DNA from: Arachnopeziza araneosa
Taxonomy: Eukaryota > Ascomycota > Leotiomycetes > Helotiales > Arachnopezizaceae
NCBI GenBank assembly: GCA_003988855.1
Contig: QYAI01000017.1
Location: 186,001-250,000, forward strand
DNA length: 64,000 nt
Direction of reading: 5' to 3'
The position numbers and the translations under genes were made by a program. The notes under the pieces were generated by a model. It was not told where the DNA came from. It did no database searches and worked only from the letters and a program-made list of their open reading frames with translations. Below, piece after piece: positions 22,680 to 36,811 of this stretch. The first letter of the stretch is position 1. Each line of letters opens with the position of its first letter.

Positions 22680-25600
22680 TATGCGGAAAAATTTGATGGA
22701 TGATTTTGACGTGTAGGCTCATAGGGTACCACAAAACCTAGCTTGTATCTGACAGGCAGTGACAGCCGTTTTCGAAGACCTACAGCCGCAGCACTTTTCA
22801 TGAAACTGGGGGATCGCCCTTCCAGTCGCGATGAGGGTACAACGGTGGATCGTCTATGTCCGGAAACGGTCTCGGGTGGAGGGGTCCTGAGCAGTTTAAA
22901 TTAACTATACTGTTTGAATTATAACAAGGATGCGCGCAAGTGAAGACAAGATGAGAAGAGAAGAGGAAACCAGAAGGGTTGGTAGTGATATATCAAGGTT
23001 GGTATGCCGCAGAAGGTCAGAGAGTATGGTCCTATACTGCATGCCAACAGTTATGATAGAGTGAAGGACAAGCCAAGAACAGAGCTCAAAAATTAATAAC
23101 CATTGGTTTCAATCTGAAACCCATGGAGAAAGCGACGGTTCTTTGGAGGGGTGAACAATGGACTGGAATTTACTGACTGTGCTCGAGGGACTATCTCCTG
23201 TACAATGCATATGCAAACGGACGCAGGAACCCAATCGTGTGCGGAATACTCTGCTGGTCCTGGCAAAACGCAAGATACTCTAACGAGAGAGAGAGGAGAT
23301 TGGAGGATATTTTCCGAGGATGACAGAACCAGCTGGCAACCGGCGAGGTTAAGGATGGATGGAGTGATACAGAAGAGATCAAGATGGAGTGTGAGGTCTG
23401 AATGTACTCGTCGATGGGGGACGAATTAAAGGAGGACTTTTTGTTCAGCGCATTGATGGCAACATGTCCTGTGCACGCAAATGTTCCCAGCACTGGCGTT
23501 GGGGTTGACATTTATTCTGCTCCACGCAGCCAATCTCTCAGCACCCAGAGGCTTGGAATCGCCTTCCCTGCTGGAGGTCTCCTGCAGGAAGGCGAGGGAA
23601 GAAGAAGGCTAGGGAAGAAGCCCTGGGGGGCCGGGGTCCCTGAGGAACATGGTGCGGGTGATGGAGTGGGCACCAACTCCACCACCTCCACCGAATCACG
23701 CCCCTGTCCTGACCGTTGCGGCGTTGAGCACATTTGGCAAAGCACGAAACTTGCAGCATGGTCCAGACGGCGACCTTGGCGTCGATGTGAGGTGTTGGGG
23801 AAAAACGCGAATCAAAAAAGTAGATCAAGCAGGCCACTTGGTTGGTCAAGTTCTCCAAAGGGGAAAGTCAAGATGCCGCTATTCCTTCAACGCGAGCGTG
23901 AAATGATTCAAGGTCCACCATGATGGAGTCGGACGGTGGTGATCTCCAGGAACGATTCCTCCCAGAATCCTTGAGAGCGGACCCCCGGCCCTTTCGCAAG
24001 AGCTGTCCTGGACCTGGTCGAGGTCTTCTGTGCTCGTCGTCGTCGGCGTCGGCGTCGTTGTTGACGTACGTCAACGAGAAAAAGGTACGGAGCGCAGCAG
24101 CTTCCATCCACGGCCAAGGCAGGAAGCCGCCCACAAGTCCCGATGCCCCGTCGGAAGGTGGCACTGAGACCGAGAGATAACGGCTGAATCCATGCCTTTT
24201 CGTTGCTCGCAGACGATTCCCTGGACGGGTTGGACTTCTCGTATGTGTGCGCAGGAGGAGATGATGGAGACATTGCGACCGGTTCGTCGCAGTCATGGTC
24301 ATGCAGGGCAGACGCAAAAAAGGGACAGAAGATGGTTTCCTCGTGGTGCCTGCGAGCCTGTGAGTCTGCGAAGCCTAGAAGACTGGTGAGATGCGACTCT
24401 CCAGAGTGCCTGCAGCTCCTGGCGGTGTGCTGAAGACGAAAACCTCCCACCGTGGCGGTTCAGTGCATCTTAAGCGCGACGCCCCTGAATCTTGCGTGGG
24501 AATGTCCGGGTCCTTCTCAGCATTCTTCCTCCCATCTTCGAGAAGCTTTTCTAGGTGGCCGATATGCGACCGTTCAATCTTAGTGCTACGGTAAGTCAAT
24601 CCATCGGCTGTCACCATCAATCATCAGAGAGTTCCGATGATACTGGAGCTGGAGCTGCATCTCCAGAGGTCATGCCAGCCGCCTCTTCCAACGCGCACCA
24701 AGTCTGGGGTAATGATGGATCCTCGCACGACCATCTCGCAACGTGAAGAGTTTTCAGGTCGCAATAACATAAGCTCCTGCAGACTTGGGACCTGGCTACC
24801 CATCGCCAGCCAAATTCTGGATGCGAGAAGGTAGGGCGAGAGGACCAGGGATCGGATGCCCTCCGCAGGCACAGCAGAACGGAGGAGCTTGGGTACATGT
24901 GCGCGTCTCGCTGAGGAGAATGGTAATGCACAGATCGGACTTGCTTTATGCCTTGGATGAATCCGAACGGTCCAACTAGGAGAGCAGATCAACGTGTCGA
25001 GGGACGGACCGACGTCGACCACGACTCTTCTGAATGTACGCTCCGAAGCAGTCCGAGAATGTTTGAGAGACAAGTGGACGCCGACTGTCGCGCCATGTGA
25101 AAGCTGGCCAGATCCACATTTCCTTCACGTTCAGAAGGGGTCCCATCGGGCTTCAAGGAGGACAAGGAAGACCCTGGAGCTCTCCTTGGACCTGCACGAT
25201 GATGCCCTCTCCTCCTGCTTTGAGAAATTAGCAGCCTCAAGCAGTCGTTACCTTCTTCCCAATTCGTGCATTGCTGCTGACACGAGAGGCGCCTATCGTC
25301 CCTGTGCTTCTTGGAGAAGGTGAAGCATTCGTAAAGCAACAACTGACTTGCCATGGATCGAAAGAGGCAAGCAAACCATCTGTCCCATGCCGATAGCAGC
25401 GGCGGTGATAAGGCGCTTCGCAAGACTCGTCCGGAGCCAAAACAGGGCGCCGCGACGATGGCTCGGTAGGAAACGACGAGAGGGCAGACTGATTATTGCC
25501 GTGACCTTGAGACTTATCACTATAACCTTGAGATATATCATAGATTCACAGGGAAACCCGCAGGCGCGGCTCGGCAAAATCTGTTGTTGATGGAGGAAAA

Positions 25601-27905
25601 CGACGACGCAGGAGCAGGAAAAGAGATTTTAAGCGACATCTAGAAATGGCCGCATCAAGCAATTCTGAAGCTCGCTCTCGACAACCTCTGTTCATGCATC
25701 GTCAATATGCTCATCTCGAGACCCTTTTATTCCCCGACGTCTATCCTGAGCTTCGAGAATCTCATGACGACCGCTGATCCCCTCCACCGGTCCCACTTGA
25801 GTGGAAGATGCCATCCGGCGCCGTCGAAACTCCAAACGCCTACTGCTTCAGCGAAGATGCAGTGCTGTACCGCACGCCGCCGTCAGCCCTGACCTATATC
25901 ATATCACGACCCACAGCCCTAGGAACAGCCTCATCCGAATCATGATTATCACAACCCGTGCTAAACTTCAAGACACGAGATCCATGCCCTTGCTGCACGG
26001 CTCTTCACTTCTGTTCCTCCTATTAAGATCATCGCTGACAGCTCACAAAACCTCCGTACTTCGTTTTGGAAACTCTCAGCCGCATGGATTTCTCCTTCCA
26101 GCATGGATTTCCCTACTGGGTTGGAATTGGTCCTCTTCTGACAGATGGGTTCTGGCTCCGACTCGTTGCTTCGTCGTCGGCCAGTATCAAAAGACGTAAA
26201 AAGACTCCTTGAAGTGCTTCTTCCGGCTATAGCTATTTTCGGCCTTTGCGCTTCTGCGCTTGTGCTGACGGATCTCCTGATCGTCATCGGAAATCTGCTC
26301 AGAAAAAGCGCGAGTTTTCCGGCTCAGACAGACCATGCGTTCTTACCTCAGCCTCTCCGAGTCGTTCACAAACCCATCTGACTCTCCGAAGAACATCCAG
26401 CGCCCTCCTCAGACCGGAACATGCCCCTCTGCCTCCCCTATCACAGTCACATCCAGCCACACCGCCACAAGACACAAGCGCACGCGGCATTTGCGACCTC
26501 GACCAAGCAAATCCTAAGCGAATATGCAGAATCAGTGTGAGCACAACCCATCAACCACGGCTTCTCACTCTGCGTACATGAGCCTACTGCAACGAGATGT
26601 TCCTTTCTCACTGCAGGAAGAGAGTTATGCGTCCTACGTAAGGACCTTCACGTTCCATTCTGTTACTCAATCGAGAAAGTATCTGTCCCAGGAAGGCCAA
26701 CGCCATGCCATGGCTGCGTGACTCGGGCCATTTACACGGGGGGAAATTCCCTCCCCCTCTTGAGACCTATCTGTGTGCTCGCCTTTTGCCATGATGTCGG
26801 GTTGAAAACACCCTAAATCGGGAGATGAAGAAAAGCTCTGTCCCTTCAGATCCAGTGCCGACCGAAATCTGCTCCGTCCGTTCCCTATGGCGAAAGGGGC
26901 TTCTCGAATCTCGATCCGAAATCGAGACGCCCGCTGGTCTAGAATGCAGAATGAAGCCATCTTCATCACCATCCAATTCCCATCCGCAATCTTACGGATC
27001 CCAAGCCAATCTCCCCTCTCCTTCCTTCTCCTTCCTCGAAACCCCCCAACCCCCGCGGGATGGCTTGCGTCGTCCCACTCTCGCCCTTCAGAATCAAATC
27101 GCGTTATTATTCCCAACGCGCTGGATAGGCTTGCATGGTCTCAATCAGAAAAAGCAGCTCCGCCAAGGCGAGGGCGCGAGGTTCCGTACCGCTGTCGTAC
27201 AAAGAAAAATCCTAAGCCCAAACCCTCTACGCCGACCCCTCAAAAAGCAAACAGAAGCGGAAAAAAAAAAGGAGGACCCACTCCACACACGTTACGAGGA
27301 ATCCTATCAGATCAGTCACATCCCGAGAATCGGGATCAGGAACAGAGAAGATGAAGAAGAAGCAACGTTGATATACTTTCCAACATGCTGCCCATATATG
27401 CCACACAGTTATATACATATGCGATGCACGCCTACCTTAGGATGAACGGAGAATGGAAGGATCAACACGGGAGGAAAGGGTCACCTCATGGGCTGGACCG
27501 TCATTTGGTTGGTACCTGATCGGCCCTCGGAAAGCAGTCGATCTAGCTAGATTTCTAATCTTCATTTCCTCTTCGTTATGTGAGGAGATCCGATGGATCT
27601 GGATTCTGCAAGAAGCCTAGCTTGGATAATGTGATAGATAGGTAGTTTACATGTACAAACACAGCCCGAAGCAACCAATCACTCCGATTTGCCATTCCTC
27701 GCTCGCCCAATCCTAAACTGCTGTGATGCAAGAAAATGTGATTTCTGTCGTGGACGAGCAACAAGATGGGACCATGTCCCTGCCTGCCTTCGTCTCAAAC
27801 GCGAAGAAAGGATTCTCCATGTCATTCAAATGATGAGAATATCGAGAATCGCTATGTCAAACACATGTTTTGGTCAGGTGTCAACCGGATGTAAGGGCTG
27901 GTTTC
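22680..27905. other. about 5.2-kb gene desert
   Basis: No frame on either strand reads like a conserved protein across this stretch. It contains many short overlapping frames on both strands, including opposing frames of 100-200 codons near 23.9-24.4 and 26.7-27.4 kb. Their composition is what one gets from moderately GC-rich non-coding DNA. A GTC/GGC trinucleotide run is at about 24028-24060. The flanking genes are both on the minus strand, so the left part is upstream of the Ser-rich gene and the right end is the 3' side of CTR9. Confidence 0.5.
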
Positions 27906-30900
27906 CTATTCATTGTCGCTGTCATCGGCGCCGGCCATTGGCGTGTCTGCATCTCCAGTGGCCGTAGGTGGACTGTCTTGCGTGGCAGGGATATCCTCAT
28001 CTTCGTCATCCGAAGCAATCCTTGCTCTGCGACTCTTGCGCTGGATTACAGGAGCTGCTGCTTCCTCATCATCACTTCCTGCATCAATGTCCATATTTGA
28101 CTTTGGTTCTTCGTCGCCAAAGTCGTCGTTATCCATGGCTGCTTCTGCTGCACCATCATCGCCTTCGCTGTCAGAATCGACCACGATCTCGCTACTCTTG
28201 TATTTGCTGGCCTTTTCTGCCTTCTTCGCAAGTCTGCGCTTCTTCTTTGGTTTTTCTTCGTCATCTCCACTGCGTGCCCGCCGTCTAGGTTCAGTGCCAC
28301 TCTCATCATCATCGGTAATGCCATCGTCATTCTTCTTCTTGCGCTTCCCGCCTGCGCCAACAGCCCGTGGCTTCTTCTTTCTCTTTACTCTCTCCCCAGT
28401 CTCACTATCCGTAGTCATTTCTGCAGCCTCTCTAGCCCTCGTCTCTTCAGCTCTAGCGTCGGCTAAGATTCGATCTTGCTCGGCGATATCATGTCTCTCC
28501 TTTGCGATTTTTAATTTTCTCTCCCTCTCGGCTTCCTCGGCCGCCAACCTGGTCTCCTCTCTTCTCTTTAGCTCGGCTTCTCTAGCTTGTTTAGCTGCTT
28601 GGAGTTTCTCGGCATTCTTCTCCTCGTATTCTTTCTGGGATTGTACGCAACGTTCCAACTGACGACGCATGGTATTTCTTGCCATGTTAGCACGTTGCTC
28701 AACATCATGTTTAGGATACGGTGTCTGGGGATGCTGGGCGATGGCATCAAGGGATTTAATAGCTTCTTCCAGGCCCGCAGCAGCAGCCTCAACTTCTACC
28801 AGAGTTCGTTGAGCTTCGGTAAGGTTATAGATGTTGGTAGCGAGTTGAATTTGCACAAAGGCTACATTGAACTTGAAGTGGATTTGTTCGGGTGCAATAT
28901 CGAGAGCCTAAAATATCAGCATATAATCTAGAATGATGGAATCTGTATAAACACACCTTTTGAGAATAATCCAGAGCATTCTTGAAAGCCTGCAAATTCT
29001 TTTCCGTTTTGCCCTTTGATAGCCACGTTCGTCCCAGACACGCCAGAATCTGTGCATCATGCGCCCTATCCTTTGCCAATGCTGCCTCGTAGTGTTCAAT
29101 GGCTTTAGAATATTGTCTCAACTCAGCAAATATGTGGCCAAGGTTTACATATACGCTGGGATCTCTGACTGTCTCTTTGACTTTGAGGAATACAGAAAGA
29201 GCATTCTTGAGATCCTTCTTGTCTTCCACAAGGGCGATAGCAATACCCTGGGCAGCATAGGCATTCTTTGGGTCCAGTTGTAAAGCTTTCTCAAAAAACT
29301 CGACTGCTCTACCGTACGCATTACTTCGCTTTTGCTTCTCCTGGTCTGTCTCCCGACGCATCTCACGAGCTCCGAGAAGATGCAAATTACCCATACCGAT
29401 TAGAGCGTACCGATCATGCTTTTCGTAATTCATCAGAGTGTGCTTATAATGACGCATTTCTGGGTCTTCATGGAGATTTCCTGCCCGCTTCCGGGAGTGT
29501 GCCTTGCCGAGATACCAACCATATAAAGCACGAACTTCAAGATCAGCGGATGATTCTTGATAAAGCTTTGTGATGGCTTTTGGTCCGTCCTCTGAAGGAT
29601 TTTGTCGAAGAGCTATGTATGCTAGTCGTGTTCTCGCATCAGTGTAGTCGCTATGCCGAGCTAGTAATCCTTCATACATGGTAGTTGCTTCATCGAGGAG
29701 GCCATTAGCTTCGTATGTCCTTCCAAGGTTGTAGCCGATAGTTGTTACTAAAGCGTCCCCATCCATGTCATCTTGCTTTTTATCAACCTTCATACAAGCG
29801 TTCAGTGCCGTTTGAAACATGTCCTTAGCCTGTTCGAATTTCTCAGCTTGATAATAGAAGCAACCCATATTGTTAAGTAACTGTGGTGGAAGAGCTTCTC
29901 GAAGGGTTTGTTTGAGTGTAGCTTCTTCCTCTGGATCTTGGGGTCGTTCATCATCAGGAATCTGGTCAAACTCAATTTGCTCAACCTGTTGTAAACATTG
30001 CAAACTTTTCTCCGGTGAGTCCGCCTCGTAGAGCCGTGCAAGGTTCAAAAGAACTGAGGCATCCGGAATGATGTTCTTCTTTGGATCTTTCCAAGCAGCT
30101 CGTACGTGCTCAAGGTATCCAACGGCCTTTTTGAACTCGGTCGTCTTGTCTTCTTTTATAGTACTCTGTTGACTCATAAAAACCTCTTCAGCATACAAAG
30201 TTCCGAGGAGAATCATTGCCTCGACGTTCTTTGACTGTTGGATAAGCTTCTCGAGCCGCAACTTCGCTTCACCAAAGTCATTTTTTAGCACGGACAGTTG
30301 AGCAACACCAAATTTTGCTGGAAGATAACCTCGATCTGCTCCACCTCTGGCTTCATCAGCTCTTCGATAATAGTCGGCTGCTCGCTCGTATTCTTCTTCG
30401 TAGTGTTCCTTACGGGCTAGTAAGTACCATCCATCACTAGCAATCGCATTTACGTCGGTGTACTGAATAGCTTTGTGAGCAAGTGTTTCGACATTTGTAA
30501 GAGACTTCCTCGAAAGAAAATATCCAGCAAAAGTAGCACACGTCAAAGGCAAATCTTTGTCAAGTTTGAACGCCTTCTGCGTGTACTCCGTCATAGCCTT
30601 CTTATATAGTTTGATGAACTCAGTGCTGTTCGTCGGTTGATGAGAACTTGCATCAAGATAAAATAAACCTAGCAGGATGTTCGCGACTTTGGAGTCCGGA
30701 TTGATCTCCAAGGCTCGCTCCCAAGCTGCTTTTGCATCTGCTTTATATCCTAGCTGCCACAAACAACACCCAATGCCTAGTCTCGGGTCTGGGTCCACAA
30801 GATCTGGCATCTTATGCAGCACGTCTTGATATCCCTCTAAAGCCTCAGGGTATTTCCCTAAAGAAAACAATGCTCTCGATTTACCCATCAGAGCCATCAT

Positions 30901-31569
30901 GTTTCTATTCTGAGAGACTCTCATAGCGTCTTCGAATGATTTCAATGATCCTCGAAGGATTTCAGCCTTCTCGGGATCGATTGCACCAGGAGCTGAGGAT
31001 TTCGTAGGTGGTTGCAGAGAAGCTTTCAGTAATTGTAAGACACCGCGTGCCAAGAATAGAGGGGGGAATCCAGGGTTTATTCGCAAAGCTTCGTTTAATG
31101 TAGATGTCGAGAGTTGAAGATAGTATTCCTTCGTCTTTGCCTCAGAAGCGACAGCGCTCTCTGGAGCAACCCTAGGAGCCTCTCTACTCTTCCACAAATA
31201 CATCCAACAAAGGCAGGTCAGCATACTGAGCTTCTCTTTCTGACCGCCCCTCATAGCTTGCCCTCCTTTCAAGAGCATCTCGATTGCATGATCGACTTTC
31301 TTCTGCTTGGCGTAAGCCAAAGAAACAGTCATCCAGTATGTCCTTGCAGCCCCTTCGTTCTCTAAAAGTGTGCACAACTCTGTTGGATCATCTAAAAGAA
31401 CTTCGAGATCAATTTCGACAGCTTGGTCGTCATCTTCACCATGGACAGGAATATCAATCGCGGAAGGGATGTCGGAGAATCGTTTGCTTAGAACTCGATA
31501 TCCAGGTGATATTGCATTGTAGCCATTCGTTCCGCCATTGGCGTGGCTGCCGTTAGCGACTGCTGCCAT
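27906..31569 (-). CDS. CTR9: CTR9, TPR subunit of the Paf1 transcription elongation complex
   Basis: Two exons on the minus strand (31569-28957, 28907-27906; intron 49 nt) give about 1204 aa, the usual size of fungal Ctr9. After a short disordered start comes IDIPVHGEDDDQAVEIDLEV, then an array of tetratricopeptide repeats over about residues 60-870 (for example YNLGRTYEANGLLDEATTMY and VYVNLGHIFAELRQYSKAIE). A charged coiled coil follows (REAELKRREETRLAAEEAER). The tail alternates basic (KPKKKRRLAKKAEK) and acidic (SDSEGDD) blocks and ends GADDSDNE. The protein acts in the nucleus with RNA polymerase II in elongation and histone modification. The junction K|ALDIAPEQIHFKFNVAFVQ restores the TPR frame. 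The next gene upstream is another chromatin factor on the same strand. Confidence 0.93.
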
Positions 31570-32455
31570 CTCTAAATTATGGAATTTGATTGTGAAGTTG
31601 AAGCTAGGAGTCGCAAGGTTCAGGTCGCAAGCGCGTCGATGCGCAGCGTGATGGAATGAGCAAAGTCGTGTTAAGTTGCCAAGTGAAACATCTGATTAGG
31701 CTCAAGAAAAAACTGGTTCAAAAAACCTCTAGGGGTGTGCAAGGACTTTTCGTCGGCTACCGGTATTCGAGGGGGTTAGTGAGGCTCTGACGAACAAAGA
31801 ATATTTTGGGGCTGTCGGTTTCGCGGACCCAAGAAGCTAGCCTCATTTGGCTTGACAACACCACATCAGAAAAACGTGATCTCAAGTCCGCATCGAAACG
31901 AAAATAGACCTATCAAAACACCTTTGCTTGAGCGAGCCTTCCTATCAAATGAGTTAAAAGCTCAATATTATTCATGTCAAACTTTGAAAGATCAGTGACA
32001 ACAACTGAATGATAAAGATTTACATCACCCGAGAATTTTGTTGCCTAATTCTTAACTTTGACACTCACTCCCGGAAATCACTTCCATAAAGGCAAGTCGC
32101 AAGAGGCACTCGCCATCAAAATAAAAGGGGAAAGCAAACAAACAAAATGTAGAAATTTAAAACTCGCATTATGGGTTGCTTAACTCTTTGATCAGCTCCT
32201 CCGAGCGGTAAGAGGGGCCTACAGGTTCTACAACGGAGCAAAAGCTTATGTCTCGTACATTTTATCGCTATCTATTACAATACAATCTAGAAAGTCTCGG
32301 CATGCATGTGTCCAGAGCGCGTGACACCTTGAGCACCATGGTCTCATCACTGTCCTCGCCAATATCAACTCCATACCCAGTTAAACACTCAAACCCAGGC
32401 CAATATGCAACGCCAAAACACCTCAGTATCACCTTAAATAAGGTCAATGTAGAAT
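31570..32455. other. intergenic, CTR9 promoter and SNF2-gene 3' flank
   Basis: About 0.9 kb, AT-rich, with no coding signal. It separates two tandem minus-strand genes. Confidence 0.5.
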
Positions 32456-35400
32456 TCAATCATCATCATCACTAGCGACTCCGCTACTGCCTCCGTTCGC
32501 ATGTTGACCATTAAACGTGATTTTCAACTTTGTAGCAGAAGAGGATGGCATAGGTGTTCCGGCTGCCGTGGAATTGCCATTACGGGATGAGTCGTCTTGG
32601 TCAGCTAGTTCTGGGTGGTCATTGAGCTCTTCCCGGACACGAGACTCTAAAGCAGTCTACATGAATTAGTAGAGAATCATGAAAGATATTTCAGAGACTT
32701 ACTTCAATTGCGACAGCATCAGTATAAATCATGCTGCCATCTTCGTTGTACTGCTTTGCGTTTCGACACATCAGGGAGATATCGCTTTTCAGGTCGCTAA
32801 GACCAGAGTATTCCTCTTTCTTGATTTTCTTCTCAATCATCTTCATACATATTGGCTGGGCAATTACTACGTAGTAATCAACGAAATCCTTCTTTGATGG
32901 CAAAGCGACGAATGGTCCAATGATCAGACGTGCTCCAGCTTCTTCGTCGTCATCGTCCTCAGATGCACCAGAATCTGATTCGAGATTCATAATAGCATCA
33001 TAGACGTTCCGCAAGCTGTTTTGAAGAGTTGCACGATGCTTAGGACTGATTCCAGCAGCAGGAGTGACTTTGCCACGACCAGTTGCAACGCGCTTTCGCT
33101 TCGCTGGCGGCTCATCATCCAGTTCTTCAGCCTTGCGTTTATCGGCCTTACCAACAACCTTGCGGTTATTACGGCCCTTTTTCGGCGTGGGCTCTGGTTC
33201 TTCGGTGCTTTCACGGCTCCCATTAGGAGAGTTCTCAATCGAACCAGGAATTTGGCCAGATCTCTTGAGACGATTTTGCTCCCGACGATCTTTCCGAGCC
33301 TGCTTGCGAGCAGCAGCGGCTTCAGGACTATCTTCATCATCGTCCACGGCATTGAGCCATTGCTCTTCGGTAAGGCCGTCGTCGTACTTGACCCGAGTAC
33401 GCTCACGAGCTCCACGTCCTTGGACTACTTCTGGTTCGTCGGATATCGGATTTCCATCGGACATGTAGATTTCGGGAAGTTCGCTTTCTGCCATGAGACG
33501 AGGAACACGCTTGCTTCCAGCGGCTGTGCCGTAAACGGGGTCTTTAGCTCTCTGTGCGTCCATCTCTTGAAAGGTGACGAGCTCTGCGTCAGAACGGGCT
33601 AAAATCATGTTGAGATCCTCATCGTCCATCTCCTCTTGCTCTAGTGATTCCGCTGCCTCTGCGGTTTCCAGCATCACACGCAACATGGCATCACGGTCAG
33701 TTTCAGATGACTTGTTATCGAAACGACCAGCTTGAATGACTTTTCCATCCATGTCAAGCTTGAATTTCGCCCGCTCCAGAATCTTTTCTTCAACTGAATT
33801 TGAGCTGATGAGTCTGAGAATGCGGACTTCATTCTTCTGACCGATACGATGGGCTCGATCCTGGGCCTGTAAATCTTGATGAGGGTTCCAATCAGAATCA
33901 TAGATAATAACAGTATCAGCAGTTTGCAAGTTCAAACCTAGACCACCCGCACGTGTAGAGAGTAAGAACATGAAATATGGTGAGTTGGGGGCATTGAACT
34001 CGCGAAGGAGGTCCGATCGATCATCAGATTTGGTTGTACCGTCCAATCGCAAGAATTGTATACCACGATAACGTAGGAAATCCTCCATGATATCCATGAT
34101 TGCCGTCATTTGGAAGAACATAAGGACACGATGACCGGTTCTCTGGTATTTAGGTAGAACTCGGTCAAGTAGCTCAAATTTTCCTGCAGTTCTCCATAAC
34201 AAATCATTGCTAGTATTCAGTGGATTCATCTGGTTTTCAACTTCGTCGAATACAAATGGATGATTGCAAAGCTTTCGTAGCTGCATAATCATGTTGCTGA
34301 GACCACGGGCGCCAGTTTTTCCACCTTTACCATCACTGACGACAAGTTTGTTGTGAGTGACCATCTGCTTATAGAGCCGGGCTTGCAGCGAGGAGAATTT
34401 GCATTTGATGACTTTTTCGGTTTTATCGGGCAAATCCTTCTCGACATCCTTTTTAAGACGACGAAGCAAGAATGGTCGAAGCACCTTATGAAGGCGGCGA
34501 ATGACAAGAATTTGTTCTTCTTCAGTCAGCTCCATCTTATCTTGACCTCCGGTATTCGCAAATGGTGTATTGAACCACTCGTCGAACGATTTTACAGACT
34601 TGAAGATGGTAGGTAGAACGAAGTTGAGTAGAGCCCACAGCTCGGGTAGGTTGTTTTGTAAAGGTGTACCGGTGAGAATGAGGCGGTAACGGGTCGAGTA
34701 GTACTGGGTAAGTGTTGCGCTAAGCTTCGACGAGGAATTTTTCATACGATGGCCTTCGTCAATAATCATATGAATCCATTTGATCTTACTCAACACCGGC
34801 CTATCCTTGATAATGTACTCGTATGTGGTTAAGAGAACTTGGAATTGACCGTACCGAAGCTGCTGCTGCTGCTGCTTTCGAGCGTTTGGAGGACCCTTGT
34901 AAACAACTTTTGTTACTCCTGGTGCCCACTTCTCGAACTCTAGATTCCAGTTGGTGAGGGTACTGAGAGGAACAATAACCAAGAACGGCCCGTTCTGCTT
35001 TTTTCTTTCAATCAAATAAGTGATCAAACTGATTGTTTGAATAGTTTTGCCAAGACCCATCTCATCAGCTAAGATACCATTCAAATTGTTGTTGTAAAGC
35101 GATATCATCCACTGCAGGCCCTTCAATTGATACTCTTTAAGTGTACCACCAACCAGAATCGTAGGCTGTGCAGAAACCTCTTCTTTGATACGATGTGCGA
35201 CAGCGTAGTAATCGATTTTCCGTGTATCACGCTCTTCTTCTTCATCATCATCGGAATCATCATCCACGAAATCATCGGTGTTGTCACCGTATCGTTCTGC
35301 AGCCTTGCGTTGTTGCTCCTTAACTGACGCAGCAAGTTGGGACAAGAACCCATCAGTCTGTCGCAGAAGATGCGTAATACGAGTATCCTTTGCTTGGTCC

Positions 35401-36811
35401 AACAATTTCAGGTATGCCTCTTCATCGTTGGACTTCAATGCTTGAAGACGTTGCTTCGCGGTACGCTCGATTCTCTTCTGTTCTTCCTTCTCAATGTTCT
35501 GATGTTGACCAACTATCATCCGGCCGAACTTCGACATCTTGTTTCGCTGAGTATCTCCAGCTATGTGGACTTCTCTTGCGTGATTAACGACTGTCTGGAT
35601 GTAATCGCTATGCTTCTTCTTCTCACGAGTTTCCCGAGCATCGCGTTGCTGCTTCTCAAGCTTTTCAGTGATGCGTGCTTCGCGTAGAGATTGCTTCTTC
35701 ATTCGTCGATAGTGGCTGCGATTAGCTGTCATGGCGAGATTGTCATACTGAATCATTTGACGTCCAACTTTCTCTCGCAGCATCTTTTGTTTCTGATACA
35801 ACCCTAGCATCTTCATCTCGATCAAAGCCTTACGCTTCAACGAATCCTCTGGAGTCAGATCCTCATTTCGCACGTCGATATGAGCAAGAGTGGCGGGAAG
35901 TGACCTCAACTCATGCAATCTAGCTTGCATACGATTGAAAATAATATTTTCCCGCTCTCCGCGAAGTTTCTCAATATCGACGCCGGAAGGCATCGTACTT
36001 GGTATCATTGGTCGTGATTCTCGCTTCTTGTGAGTAGAATAACTAATCTTCTTCGATAGACCCGCGTGCGGTGGCTTGAAGCCAGTATACTCGTGCTGCT
36101 TCTTAACGACATCTTTAACGCCTGCAGAAACATCTTTTGTTGGCTCTTCAGCCTTTTGGGATGGAACATCAGCTGTAAGATCTTGGGAAGGCTTCTTCTG
36201 TTGAGATGCAAATATCTGTTGTTGCGTTTGCAATGGTATTCCCATATTCTTGGACAAGCACTTGAAAGCATAGATTTGGTGTTTGAGTATACCCAGTTGC
36301 TCCGCTGTGAAGTATCCACCACTCGACGCTGCTGTTCGTTGAACAGCGCCCTTTGGTACAGCCGTATTCGAAGCAGGAGCAGGAATGGCAGATGGAGCTA
36401 ATGAGGTTGACGCAGGAGTTTGTGCAGCAGGTTGTGGGGTTGGGGCAGCAGGACGGGCTCCATTGACACCATTCATCGTAGCATTTGTCGAGTTCTGTTG
36501 TTGGTTAAGCATTGCTTGTTTCTGCTGCTGGACCTGAAAAGCTGCTCGCTGTTGCAAGTAGAGGCGTTGCCGGTGCATATCCTGCATTTGCTGATGAACT
36601 TTTTGGAATTCGGGATCTTTATCTGAGGCACCGTTCGCTTTCAGCTGCTTGTATTTCTATTTCAAGTCAGTTCATATTCAAGCAATGGCTTGTTGAGTTG
36701 ATATAGTTGAAGCAGATATCTACTTACTTCTGAAAGCTCCTTAAACTGCTCACTAAATGAAGTGGCAGAACCAGGCTGCTGAACAGCAGGGGCGGTCTGA
36801 ACAGAAGCCAT
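32456..36811 (-). CDS. SNF2: SNF2/STH1-type SWI/SNF-family chromatin-remodelling ATPase
   Basis: Three exons on the minus strand (36811-36728, 36656-32703, 32656-32456; introns 71 and 46 nt) give about 1412 aa. In order: QLQ motif near 145 (FTAEQLGILKHQIYAFKCLS), HSA region near 380 (VNHAREVHIAGDTQRNKMSK), ATP site near 557 (ADEMGLGKTIQTISL), DEGH box near 658, helicase C-terminal lobe near 930 (STRAGGLGLNLQTADTVIIY, then QAQDRAHRIGQ), a SnAC-like segment, basic linkers, and a bromodomain near 1280-1350 (KDFVDYYVVIAQPICMKMIE; CRNAKQYNEDGSMIYTDA). It slides or ejects nucleosomes as the motor of a SWI/SNF- or RSC-type complex. Length and domain set fit either yeast Snf2 or Sth1; filamentous fungi often have one such gene, so the symbol is a family label. 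Confidence 0.92.

Noticed and set aside
23868..24450. Opposing frames of 100-180 codons
   Set aside because: Low-complexity Arg runs from a trinucleotide repeat; no domain, no start context, frames overlap on both strands.
26667..27445. Overlapping plus (206 codons) and minus (149 codons) frames
   Set aside because: Mutually exclusive, no recognisable motif, and composition matches non-coding DNA of the area.
33021..33602. Long plus-strand frames inside the remodeller gene
   Set aside because: Shadows of the strong minus-strand coding sequence.
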